64,000 bases of DNA from Hymenobacter sp. IS2118 (GTDB lineage Bacteria > Bacteroidota > Bacteroidia > Cytophagales > Hymenobacteraceae). Positions 16,909-24,240 of this stretch are shown here, piece after piece. A model generated the notes under the pieces. It saw only the letters and a list, made by a program, of their open reading frames with translations. It was not told the DNA's origin and ran no database searches. Within the stretch, counting starts at the first letter, position 1. Each line of letters opens with the position of its first letter. The stretch lies in contig NZ_JNLX01000047.1 of the NCBI RefSeq assembly GCF_000715495.1, positions 62,001 to 126,000 on the forward strand, in the 5' to 3' direction. The position numbers and the translations under genes were made by a program.

Positions 16909-16962
16909 CCACGAGCCGACCGCGCGAACTTATTTCCTAATCCATTCACTTCATTAAACCCC

Positions 16963-17499
16963 ATGGGAGAAATTCAAGGAAAAGCCGATTCCGGTGGGAA
17001 AGGTGGGAAGAAGCGGGCCAAAAAAATGTCGACTCGAATCGACATGACACCAATGGTGGACTTGGCCTTTTTGCTGCTTACTTTCTTCATGCTTACCACC
17101 ACCTTCGCTAAGCCGAATGTGATGCAGCTTACGATGCCGGTGAAGAAGACCGACGACGTAGAGGACACCAAAATCAAGAATTCGCAGGCCATGACCATCC
17201 TTCTTGGCAAGGATAACAAAGCCTACTACTACTACGGCATGAACACGCCGAGCGACCCCACCGTACCAAAGCCAGAACTGAAGGTCACTAACTTCTCGGC
17301 CAATGGTATTCGTGATGTCATCATGACGCGCCAGCGCCAGCAGCCGGAGCCTATCATTCTTATCAAGCCTACTGAAGAAGCCAAGTACAAAAACATGGTG
17401 GATATTCTGGACGAGATGAACATCACGAACCAGAAAAAGTACGCGCTGGTGAAGGTTCCAAAAGAAGATGTGGACCTTATTAAAGAATCAGGGTTATGA
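16963..17499 (+). CDS. exbD: ExbD/TolR family protein, second copy
   Basis: 178 residues. A Lys/Gly-rich cytoplasmic tail (GKGGKKRAKK) is followed by a TM helix with the family aspartate (IDMTPMVDLAFLLLTFFML, about 26-44), then a periplasmic domain ending PKEDVDLIKESGL. It differs from the first copy in its periplasmic insertion (NKAYYYYGMNTPSDP). The stop overlaps the tonB start (ATGA), so the two are translationally coupled. Works with ExbB and TonB. Confidence 0.93.
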   Translation: MGEIQGKADSGGKGGKKRAKKMSTRIDMTPMVDLAFLLLTFFMLTTTFAKPNVMQLTMPVKKTDDVEDTKIKNSQAMTILLGKDNKAYYYYGMNTPSDPTVPKPELKVTNFSANGIRDVIMTRQRQQPEPIILIKPTEEAKYKNMVDILDEMNITNQKKYALVKVPKEDVDLIKESGL

Positions 17500-18323
17500 T
17501 GGATAACACGCAAATTGCCAAGGCCAGCCTGAACGACATCGTTTTTGAAGGCCGCAACAAGGCATACGGAGCGTACGTGCTGCGCCGCTTGTACCAGCGG
17601 CACGTTACGCGGGCGCTGATTATTGCCACCGCCGTGTTCCTGCTGCTGATTTCTTTTCCGCTCATTTCGCAGTATCTGAAAGATAAGATGCCGAAGGAGC
17701 CACCGAAGAATCTGCAGGAGAACGTGCTGATGGAAGCGCCGCCCTTGGACGAGACCAAGCCACCGCCCCCCCCTCCTCCTCCCGAGGCGCCCCCACCCCC
17801 ACCTCCCAAACTCACGACCATCAAATTCACGCCCCCGGTAGTGAAAAAAGATGAGGAAGTGAAAAAACAGGAGGTGCCAGACCAAGAAGAGCTTAAAGAA
17901 AAAACCGTAGCCACCGTTACCGTTCAAGGTAACACGGATGCAGTCGACCTGAGTGGGCTTTCTGGTGAGGGTGATAAGGTAGTGGAAGCAGTTGTAGAGA
18001 ATAAAGTCTACACCTACGTGGAACAGATGCCTTCCCTGCCTGGCGGTGGTGGCAACGGTGCCATCGTAGCAGCCATTCAAAAAGCCATCAAATACCCTTC
18101 GCTGGCACTGCGGAACCAAGTTGAAGGTCGCGTATTCGTTAGCTTCACGGTGAATGCCCAAGGCGACGTTTCGGATGTGAAAGTGGTAAAAGGTCTGGGT
18201 TCAGGCTTGGACGAAGAGACCGTTCGGGCAGTAAAGACCCTGCCTAAATTTATCCCTGGTAAGCAAAATGGCCGCGCTGTAAGCGTATCCTTTACTGTTC
18301 CAATTACCTTTAAGATTCAATAG
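17496..18323 (+). CDS. tonB: TonB-family energy transducer
   Basis: Transmits the ExbBD proton-motive force to outer-membrane TonB-dependent receptors. The 275 residues comprise a cytoplasmic start typical of Bacteroidota TonB (FEGRNKAYGAYVLRRLY), a TM helix (ALIIATAVFLLLISFPLI, about 37-54), a Pro-rich spacer with runs of 8 and 6 prolines (about 88-105), a charged linker, and the C-terminal TonB domain (ALRNQVEGRVFVSFTVNAQG to FTVPITFKIQ, about 205-275). The start overlaps the end of exbD. A terminator follows, so the core operon ends here. No TonB-dependent receptor is adjacent; it probably serves several. Confidence 0.94.
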   Translation: MMDNTQIAKASLNDIVFEGRNKAYGAYVLRRLYQRHVTRALIIATAVFLLLISFPLISQYLKDKMPKEPPKNLQENVLMEAPPLDETKPPPPPPPPEAPPPPPPKLTTIKFTPPVVKKDEEVKKQEVPDQEELKEKTVATVTVQGNTDAVDLSGLSGEGDKVVEAVVENKVYTYVEQMPSLPGGGGNGAIVAAIQKAIKYPSLALRNQVEGRVFVSFTVNAQGDVSDVKVVKGLGSGLDEETVRAVKTLPKFIPGKQNGRAVSVSFTVPITFKIQ

Positions 18324-18356
18324 TGCCTGTTTTTTGGAGCAAGCCTAGATAAACTG

Positions 18357-18397
18357 AAAACCCCGGATTAAGCCTCATGGCCTGGTCTGGGGTTTTT
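18357..18397 (+). terminator. Intrinsic terminator after tonB
   Basis: AAAACCCC (18357-18364) pairs with GGGGTTTT across a short loop region, followed by a T-tract. It closes the exbB-tonB unit. Confidence 0.8.
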
Positions 18398-18698
18398 GTT
18401 TGTTTAGAGTCTTCTTTTTCTCGTGGCCTCATTTATTTAAGTGGCCGTGTACTATGTGATGACGTTGATTCGTTTCTTCTTATTCATATCCGGCTGCAAC
18501 AAACTGGCTGTACCGCACCACACCTGCTCTATTTTCTTCCGTGTCACCTCGTCGTAAATCAACATCGGACGCAAGTTATGAAAGACGATTTTTAGGCATT
18601 GATTTGTGTTTTCATTCAGTTGTGGTTCATCATAAGCCCGAACCATTAAGCACTTTTTTTTGGTTTTGTAATATCTTCAACTCTGCATTCTTTCCCTT
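18398..18698. other. Intergenic region without a supported gene
   Basis: About 300 bases between the tonB terminator and the next gene. It is more AT-rich than its surroundings, with T-runs near 18654-18668. Short open frames on both strands show no recognisable protein. It presumably carries the promoter of the 18699 gene, but no TAnnTTTG match was seen. Confidence 0.6.
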
Positions 18699-18971
18699 AT
18701 GCTCAACATTCCCACAACTGAGGAGCGGCTCGGTAAATCACCTCAGCGAGTAGTACGCTACTTTGTACTGGCTATGTCGCTCATTTATATGGGCCTGGGT
18801 GCGTGGCTATGGTGGTCGGCCGGCCAGCCCACGGGAGAGAGTGTGGTTCAGTTAGGAAAAATGGGCCGGCAGATACTTGGCTCGGTCTTCATCCTTTACG
18901 GTCTGATTCGCTTCGTCCGGGCTTACCTGCTGCATTTTCGCAAAAAAGATTCTTTGTCAGACCATGATTAA
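18699..18971 (+). CDS. Small two-helix membrane protein
   Basis: 90 residues with two predicted TM helices: YFVLAMSLIYMGLGAWLWW (about 21-39) and ILGSVFILYGLIRFVRAYLL (about 59-78). It has a charged tail HFRKKDSLSDHD. It overlaps the following PstS-like gene by 8 bases, so they are co-translated. The position between tonB and a PstS-like lipoprotein suggests an accessory to that module. Function unknown. Confidence 0.8.
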   Translation: MLNIPTTEERLGKSPQRVVRYFVLAMSLIYMGLGAWLWWSAGQPTGESVVQLGKMGRQILGSVFILYGLIRFVRAYLLHFRKKDSLSDHD

Positions 18972-19953
18972 GCGCCCCTACTTAATAACCACGGCTTGTG
19001 TGCTGGCGGGAGTTATCGCTGTTATTTCCTGTAACGGACCCGGCACCCCAGGTGCTGGCGACACGCCCACGAGCGGCACGGTAGCAGTGAGTGTAGACGA
19101 AACCTTTGCCCCCATTCTGCAAGCCCAGATAGACACTTTTTCCAAGCTTTATCCCAACGCTCACATCCAAACCAGCTTTCAGCCGGAAGAGAAAGTGATG
19201 CTGGACCTCATCAATGACAAGGTGAAGCTGGCGGTGGTATCGCGCGAGCTAAATGCGGAAGAAAAAGCCGATTTTGCCAAACAGAGTATCGTACCCCGCC
19301 TAACCCACATTGGCATCGACGGCCTCGCCATCGTACTCAACCGTACCAATCCGGATACGTTGCTGACCGTAGCCCAGCTAGCGGCTATTTTCACGGGCAA
19401 AACCACCGCCTGGAACCAAGTGAGCGGTAAGAAGGGTCTCACCGATATTAATGTGGTATTTGATGCCAACCGTAGCAGCACCACCCGTTTCGTGCGTGAC
19501 TCGGTAACCGGTGGCGCGCCCCTGACCAGCCGGGTATTTGCAGCTACTTCGAATCCGGCACTGCTCGATTACGTCGCCACGCATCCCAATGCCATCGGCA
19601 TTGTGGGAGTGAATTGGATTTCAGACCAGGACGACCCGGCCGCAATGAAATTCCTGAATAAGGTACGAGTTGCCAGCATTACGGCCCGACCAAACCCCAA
19701 ACCCAGCGACTTCATTCAGCCTTACCAAGTATACTTGGCCCCGAAAACCCTGGAACAACTGGCGCAATATCCGGATTTGCAGAATTATCCACTCCGCCGC
19801 AACATCTATATCATCAGCCGGGAGGCGCGTGCAGGGTTGGGCACGGGGTTTGCATCTTTTGTTGCCGGGAAGAGCGGGCAATTAATCTTTCAGAAATCTG
19901 GTTTGATGCCAGCCCAGATGCAAGCCCGCATTATCACCACGCCTAAACTGTAG
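18964..19953 (+). CDS. PstS-like substrate-binding lipoprotein
   Basis: 329 residues. The lipoprotein signal ends at VISC (Cys23), so the mature protein is membrane-anchored. The rest is a PBP type-2 fold of the phosphate-binding PstS type: VAVSVDETFAPILQAQIDTF, SREL motif (around 90), AIVLNRTNPDTLLTVAQLAAIF, and SSTTRFVRDSVTG in the ligand-cleft region. No PstABC permease follows. A lone PstS-like lipoprotein beside ExbBD-TonB and a TPR protein is an arrangement I know from other Bacteroidota. The ligand is probably phosphate or another oxyanion, but this is not proven. Confidence 0.88.
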   Translation: MIKRPYLITTACVLAGVIAVISCNGPGTPGAGDTPTSGTVAVSVDETFAPILQAQIDTFSKLYPNAHIQTSFQPEEKVMLDLINDKVKLAVVSRELNAEEKADFAKQSIVPRLTHIGIDGLAIVLNRTNPDTLLTVAQLAAIFTGKTTAWNQVSGKKGLTDINVVFDANRSSTTRFVRDSVTGGAPLTSRVFAATSNPALLDYVATHPNAIGIVGVNWISDQDDPAAMKFLNKVRVASITARPNPKPSDFIQPYQVYLAPKTLEQLAQYPDLQNYPLRRNIYIISREARAGLGTGFASFVAGKSGQLIFQKSGLMPAQMQARIITTPKL

Positions 19954-20009
19954 ACGCACTTAGTGCGTATCCCTTTTTCAATTTGCTTTTCATTCCTTTT
20001 TTTCTCCCT

Positions 20010-21632
20010 ATGAGTTTCAAGCCCTGGAATCAGCCGCTGCTCGTTGCTATCGCAATGGTAGCCGGCACTACGGCGGCCACCGCCCAAAACATCCAATCCG
20101 CCCAACGAGCCATTGAACTCGGGCGTTACAACGAGGCCAGAGCGATACTGCGCCCTGGCTCTTCTCCTGAAGCTGCCTTTGAACTCGGGCGTCTGTATCA
20201 GATGCGCAGCATGCCTGACTCGGCTGCTTTTTACTTTAACCGGGCTTCCGGCACTACTCCTTTTGGCAAAATAGCTGCCGGACGGGCCCTGTTGGCCAAA
20301 GGAGAATTAGCTCCTGCTGAAGTGCAGTTTGATGCCGCAGCCAAGGCCACCAAAAACAAGGATGCCAGCGTGCTGACCATGATTGCTCAGGCTTATGGCG
20401 AGGCCGACCTGAAAGACATGGGCAAATCTCAGGCTTATTTGACGGTTGCGCAGGCAATTAACAAAAAAGATGAGCCGGCATTGATGGTAGCCCGCGGCGA
20501 CATTTTCCTGCACTCAGATAAAGGCGGTGGAGAAGCCATGACCAGCTTTGACCGGGCTATTACGGCCAATCCTAGCTATACTCAGGCTTACTACAAAAAA
20601 GGGGTTTTGAATGTGCGCTCGCGTAACTTCAATGCGGCCCGCGAAAGCCTGAACAAGGCTATTGAACTTGACCCCAGCTATGCGCCGGCTTACCGGGAAT
20701 TGGCTGACATGTACTACTATGCTGGTCAGTACGACCTTGCCTTGAGCACATTTCAGAAGTACACGGAACTGGCCGAAAAATCGGCGGCTACCGATGCACA
20801 ACACGCTTCATTCCTGTACCTGACCAACAAGTATCCTGAGTCCTTGGTCGAGGTGAATAAGGTGCTGGTGAGTGACCCCTCCAACCTGACCATGAACCGT
20901 CTCAAGCCCTACTTGCTATACGAAACCGGTGATTTTGCAGCCGCTGCTACGGCCATGGATTCCTACCTTGCCATGGCCCCGGCCGACAAGGTTATTTCGG
21001 AAGACCTGGCGTACAAGTACAAAATCATGAGCAAGACTGGTAAGGGTGCAGAAGCCGTTGCCGGTATCAATGAGCTCATTAAGAAGGACCCCACTAAAGG
21101 CTGCGATTTTCAGAATGACTTGGCGGGCATCTATGCCAACCAGAAGAATTACAAGGGTGCCATCAGCGTGTATAAGTATAAGCTGAACAAATGCAACGGC
21201 GACCTGACCGACCAGTTCCGGTTGGCTACGGCTTTCAGCAGTGACAAGCAGTACGTGGAGGCCGACAGCGTGTACGGCATTATCAACGTCGCAAAGCCAA
21301 CTTACGCTCCTGCCTACTTGTACCGGGCTGGGGTGAATGCCCAGCGTGACCCGGAGGGCAAGCAGGGATTGGCCAAACCGCATTACGAGAAATACATTGC
21401 GCTTTCGAAAGAAGCCGATGCTGAGCCTGCTAAGTTCCGCGAAGGCTTGGTGCAGGCTTATGGCTACTTGGGCGTGTATGCCTTCCAGCAAGGTGATAAG
21501 CCAGCAGCTAAGTCGTATTTCGAGCAGGTGCTGACCTTGGACCCAGCGAACAAGGGCGCCATGAACAACCTGGAAGTCATCAATGCCAAACCCAGAACGG
21601 CAGTTAAGAAACCAGCGCCAAAGAAGAAGTAA
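20010..21632 (+). CDS. Secreted tetratricopeptide-repeat protein
   Basis: 540 residues from the ATG at 20010; nine extra upstream codons (to 19983) would not start like a signal peptide. The signal peptide LLVAIAMVAGTTAATAQ ends at the AQ cleavage site. The rest is alpha-solenoid with many TPR units, for example ARESLNKAIELDPSYAPAYR, AKSYFEQVLTLDPANKGAMN and ALSTFQKYTELAEKS. It ends with a basic tail (KKPAPKKK). It lies 56 bases after the PstS-like gene and ends at a strong terminator. Probably a periplasmic scaffold for the neighbouring TonB/PstS module (inference). Confidence 0.88.
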   Translation: MSFKPWNQPLLVAIAMVAGTTAATAQNIQSAQRAIELGRYNEARAILRPGSSPEAAFELGRLYQMRSMPDSAAFYFNRASGTTPFGKIAAGRALLAKGELAPAEVQFDAAAKATKNKDASVLTMIAQAYGEADLKDMGKSQAYLTVAQAINKKDEPALMVARGDIFLHSDKGGGEAMTSFDRAITANPSYTQAYYKKGVLNVRSRNFNAARESLNKAIELDPSYAPAYRELADMYYYAGQYDLALSTFQKYTELAEKSAATDAQHASFLYLTNKYPESLVEVNKVLVSDPSNLTMNRLKPYLLYETGDFAAAATAMDSYLAMAPADKVISEDLAYKYKIMSKTGKGAEAVAGINELIKKDPTKGCDFQNDLAGIYANQKNYKGAISVYKYKLNKCNGDLTDQFRLATAFSSDKQYVEADSVYGIINVAKPTYAPAYLYRAGVNAQRDPEGKQGLAKPHYEKYIALSKEADAEPAKFREGLVQAYGYLGVYAFQQGDKPAAKSYFEQVLTLDPANKGAMNNLEVINAKPRTAVKKPAPKKK

Positions 21633-21650
21633 TTCTGTGCTTCTTCTGAC

Positions 21651-21689
21651 AAAAAATAGCCCCAGCGCAATGCGCTGGGGCTATTTTTT
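21651..21689. terminator. Strong bidirectional terminator
   Basis: An 18-base perfect stem (21651-21668 with 21672-21689) with a 3-base loop, flanked by A6 and T6. It serves the TPR gene (+) and the convergent rluD (-). Confidence 0.95.
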
Positions 21690-21706
21690 GTCTACACTAA
21701 CCCTTT

Positions 21707-22759
21707 TCAGGCAGCAGCCCAAGCCCGCCATTTCTCCAGTACGCCGGCAAAATCGGCTGGCAGCTCTGCCTCGAAAGAAACCTGAGCATTTGAGCTAGGG
21801 TGGACAAAGCCCAACGACCGGGCATGCAACGCCTGCCGGGACATAAGCTGAAAGGCCCCTTCCACAAAATCCCGGTAGGCCCCGGTGTTCTGTCCCACCC
21901 GAATCCGGTCGCCGCCATAGGTAGCATCCGAAAAGAGCGGGTGACCTAAGTATTGCATGTGCGCCCGGATTTGGTGAGTGCGGCCGGTTTCGAGAACACA
22001 ACGCACCAAGGTAACGGGGCCGAAGTGCTCCAGTACCTCATAGTGCGTCACGGCGGGCTTCCCCTGCTCCCCACCAGGATATACGGCCTGCACCTTACGG
22101 TCGCGCAGACTGCGGCCAATATGGCCCCGAATAGTACCCGTAGGACCGGGCGGCGTGCCCCACACGAGCGCCAGATAGCTGCGCTTGATGGTGTGATGAA
22201 AGAATTGCAATGACAAATGGGTCATGGCAAATTCCGTTTTGCCAATGACCAGCAGGCCCGAAGTATCCTTATCGATGCGATGAACCAAGCCGGGGCGGAC
22301 TTCTCCATTGCGGCCGGTGGGCAGGTTGGCCAGGTGGTGAGCCAAGCCGTTCACCAGCGTGCCCTGCCAGTGGCCGTAAGCAGGGTGTACCACGAGCCCG
22401 GCGGGCTTATTCACGATAAGCAGGTCGGCGTCTTCATAGCGAATATCCAGAGCCATTTCTTCGGGCACCACTCGGTCTTCGCGCGGGGGCTCAGGCAGCG
22501 TGATGGTAATAGTATCCTGGGGTTTTACCCGGTAATTGGGCTTCACCGTTACGCCGTTCACTTCCACTGCCGCGGCCCGGATGGCCTCTTGCACCTTATT
22601 GCGCGAGGTGTTGCGCAAACGGCTCAGCAAAAATTTATCGATGCGCAACAGTTCTTGTCCGCGGTCTACCACGATGCGGTGGTGTTCATAGAGCTCATCG
22701 CCCTCCCCGGCATCCAACTCATCTCGCTCAAACTCTTCGGCATCTATCTCCTGGCTCAT
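21707..22759 (-). CDS. rluD: RluA-family 23S rRNA pseudouridine synthase
   Basis: Isomerises uridines in 23S rRNA (RluD type). An acidic N-terminus (EIDAEEFERDELDAGEGDE) precedes an S4 RNA-binding domain (LLRIDKFLLSRLRNTSRNKVQ) and the catalytic domain with HRIDKDTSGLLVIGK, whose Asp is the nucleophile. Later RTHQIRAHMQYLGHPLFSD is the conserved second motif. I prefer the ATG at 22759 (MSQEIDAEEF) over 22780, because the latter abuts the upstream terminator hairpin. Which uridines are targeted cannot be read from sequence. Confidence 0.92.
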   Translation of the reverse strand: MSQEIDAEEFERDELDAGEGDELYEHHRIVVDRGQELLRIDKFLLSRLRNTSRNKVQEAIRAAAVEVNGVTVKPNYRVKPQDTITITLPEPPREDRVVPEEMALDIRYEDADLLIVNKPAGLVVHPAYGHWQGTLVNGLAHHLANLPTGRNGEVRPGLVHRIDKDTSGLLVIGKTEFAMTHLSLQFFHHTIKRSYLALVWGTPPGPTGTIRGHIGRSLRDRKVQAVYPGGEQGKPAVTHYEVLEHFGPVTLVRCVLETGRTHQIRAHMQYLGHPLFSDATYGGDRIRVGQNTGAYRDFVEGAFQLMSRQALHARSLGFVHPSSNAQVSFEAELPADFAGVLEKWRAWAAA

Positions 22760-22783
22760 CTTTATAGCTCGTATGTACATGAA

Positions 22784-22811
22784 AAAAGCCGGAGCAATTG
22801 CTCCGGCTTTT
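22784..22811 (-). terminator. Terminator of the bamA-skp unit
   Basis: A perfect 28-base palindrome (14-base arms: AAAAGCCGGAGCAA and its complement) with a terminal A/T tract. It lies after the second Skp gene (stop at 22837, minus strand) and before rluD. Confidence 0.88.
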
Positions 22812-22836
22812 CGGCTTCTGCGCGGCGGGATGCCGC

Positions 22837-23478
22837 TTATTTTTTGGTTTTGGTTTTGGTCTTGCTGTTCACCGGAGCGGCCGGAGCAGCAGCGGCTGGA
22901 GTGGTCGGACCTGATTTGATGGGTGCGGCAGCGCCGGGAGTAATGCCCATCTTCTTCAGCACCAAGTCAGAGATATCACCCTCTTTAGGCGCGTGCAACA
23001 GCAGTGGGCTACCACCACCATCGGAATTGAAAACGTACGTAAAGCCGTTCTCATCAGCTACGAGGTCGATATTTTTTTGCAGCTTATCCAGCGCTGGCTT
23101 GAGCAGGGTTTGCTGCTTCTGCTGCAACGACTGCTCGGCGCTACGCTGGAAATCCTGAATGGACTGCTGCATGTTCTGCATCTCCTTCTGCTTGTCGGCC
23201 TTCACGATATCGGTCATGGTAGCTTCACCTTGCTGGTAGGCTTTGTACTTGGCTTCCAGCTCGCCGGATTTACTCCGTAACTGGCTTTCCAGCTGGCCAT
23301 TATACGCTTTCAGGTCAGATTCAATTTGCTTGCTTTCGGGCATCTGGGCCAACACGTACTGTACGTCGGTGTAGCCAATTTTCAGGGGGGCCTGGGCCTG
23401 CGCGGAAGTGGCGGCCAGAGTTCCGGCGGTCAGCAGAGCGGCGGCGAGCGTCAGACGAAAGATTTTCACGAGATTCAT
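22837..23478 (-). CDS. Skp/OmpH-family periplasmic chaperone, second copy
   Basis: Holds unfolded outer-membrane proteins for BamA. The 213 residues have a signal peptide LTLAAALLTAGTLAATSAQAQ, then a KIGYTDVQYVLAQMPESKQI start typical of OmpH. A long coiled coil follows (about 55-140; KADKQKEMQNMQQSIQDFQ), and the C-terminal tail is Ala/Pro/Lys-rich (KTKTKTKK). I start at ATG 23478; a longer frame to 23643 lies inside the upstream skp gene. A TACCTTTG box at 23510-23517 gives it its own promoter within the end of the upstream gene. Confidence 0.9.
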   Translation of the reverse strand: MNLVKIFRLTLAAALLTAGTLAATSAQAQAPLKIGYTDVQYVLAQMPESKQIESDLKAYNGQLESQLRSKSGELEAKYKAYQQGEATMTDIVKADKQKEMQNMQQSIQDFQRSAEQSLQQKQQTLLKPALDKLQKNIDLVADENGFTYVFNSDGGGSPLLLHAPKEGDISDLVLKKMGITPGAAAPIKSGPTTPAAAAPAAPVNSKTKTKTKK

Positions 23479-23509
23479 CAAAGAAAAAAAGGTCAAAAAA
23501 ATACTAAGA

Positions 23510-23517
23510 CAAAGGTA
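23510..23517 (-). promoter_or_regulatory. Internal -7 box for the second skp (TACCTTTG)
   Basis: A perfect TAnnTTTG match on the minus strand, 32 bases upstream of the ATG at 23478. It sits at the 3' edge of the preceding skp gene (which ends at 23519). Confidence 0.55.
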
Positions 23518-23518
23518 A

Positions 23519-24202
23519 TTACTTCGGGCTCTTCTTGGTTGCGGTCTTTTTAGTAGCCCGCACGGGCTTGGCAGCTGGACTTTGCGTGGGTGTGCCCGAG
23601 TCCGTTTCAAAGTTGGCATCAACCGGGGTTTTGGGTGGCGCAACAGTTTTTACCGTGCCCCGGGGGCCGGGCTGGTTGCGGTCTTCAGCGCCCAAGCCCA
23701 GTTCCTCTAACACAAATTCGGTGTAATCGTGCGCCGGATTGGTGTACAGCATAGTCAAATCGCCCGATTTGTCGAACAGCACAGCTAGCTGCTTCTTCTT
23801 GGCAACTTTTTCCACAGCTTCAAACACCTTGTCCTGCACGGGTTTGTTGAGTTCCTGCCGCTTCTTAAATATCTGTCCTTCGTAGCCGAACTGCTTGTTC
23901 TGATACGTTTTAATGTCTTGCTCCTGCTTCAGGATTTCATCCTGCCGCTTTTTCTTCATCGGCTCGGTCAGCACCACTTCTTCGGCGGCATAGTTACGAT
24001 AGAGCTTGTCGAGGTCTTTTTTCTGAACCTCGATTTCCTTCTGCCAAGTATCAGAATAGGTATTCAACTCAAGTTGTGCCTTAGCATACTCGGGCATTTT
24101 GGCCATGATAAACTCGGTATCAACCCAGCCAAATTTCTGCGCCTGGGCCCCAGATGCTACCGTTAGCAATAACAAGGCCAGCAGGCCGCGAATTTTCTTC
24201 AT
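23519..24202 (-). CDS. Skp/OmpH-family periplasmic chaperone, first copy
   Basis: 227 residues. The signal peptide MKKIRGLLALLLLTVASGAQAQ is followed by KFGWVDTEFIMAKMPEYAKA and a coiled coil (about 45-120; QEQDIKTYQNKQFGYEGQIF). The C-terminal region is Thr/Pro/Lys-rich (ATKKTATKKSPK). It lies 38 bases downstream of bamA on the same strand. Paired skp paralogues after bamA are the usual Bacteroidota order. The basic tail is unusual for E. coli Skp but is shared by both copies. Confidence 0.9.
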   Translation of the reverse strand: MKKIRGLLALLLLTVASGAQAQKFGWVDTEFIMAKMPEYAKAQLELNTYSDTWQKEIEVQKKDLDKLYRNYAAEEVVLTEPMKKKRQDEILKQEQDIKTYQNKQFGYEGQIFKKRQELNKPVQDKVFEAVEKVAKKKQLAVLFDKSGDLTMLYTNPAHDYTEFVLEELGLGAEDRNQPGPRGTVKTVAPPKTPVDANFETDSGTPTQSPAAKPVRATKKTATKKSPK

Positions 24203-24240
24203 ACCGGAGGAAACGTGAAATAACGTCCGCTAGTGCCCGG

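Noticed and set aside
18452..18646. 64-codon frame in the tonB downstream gap
   Set aside because: No family signal, AT-rich intergenic context, no upstream promoter motif.
23479..23643. N-terminal extension of the second skp
   Set aside because: Lies inside the upstream skp gene; residues are Arg/Pro-rich and precede a clear signal peptide.
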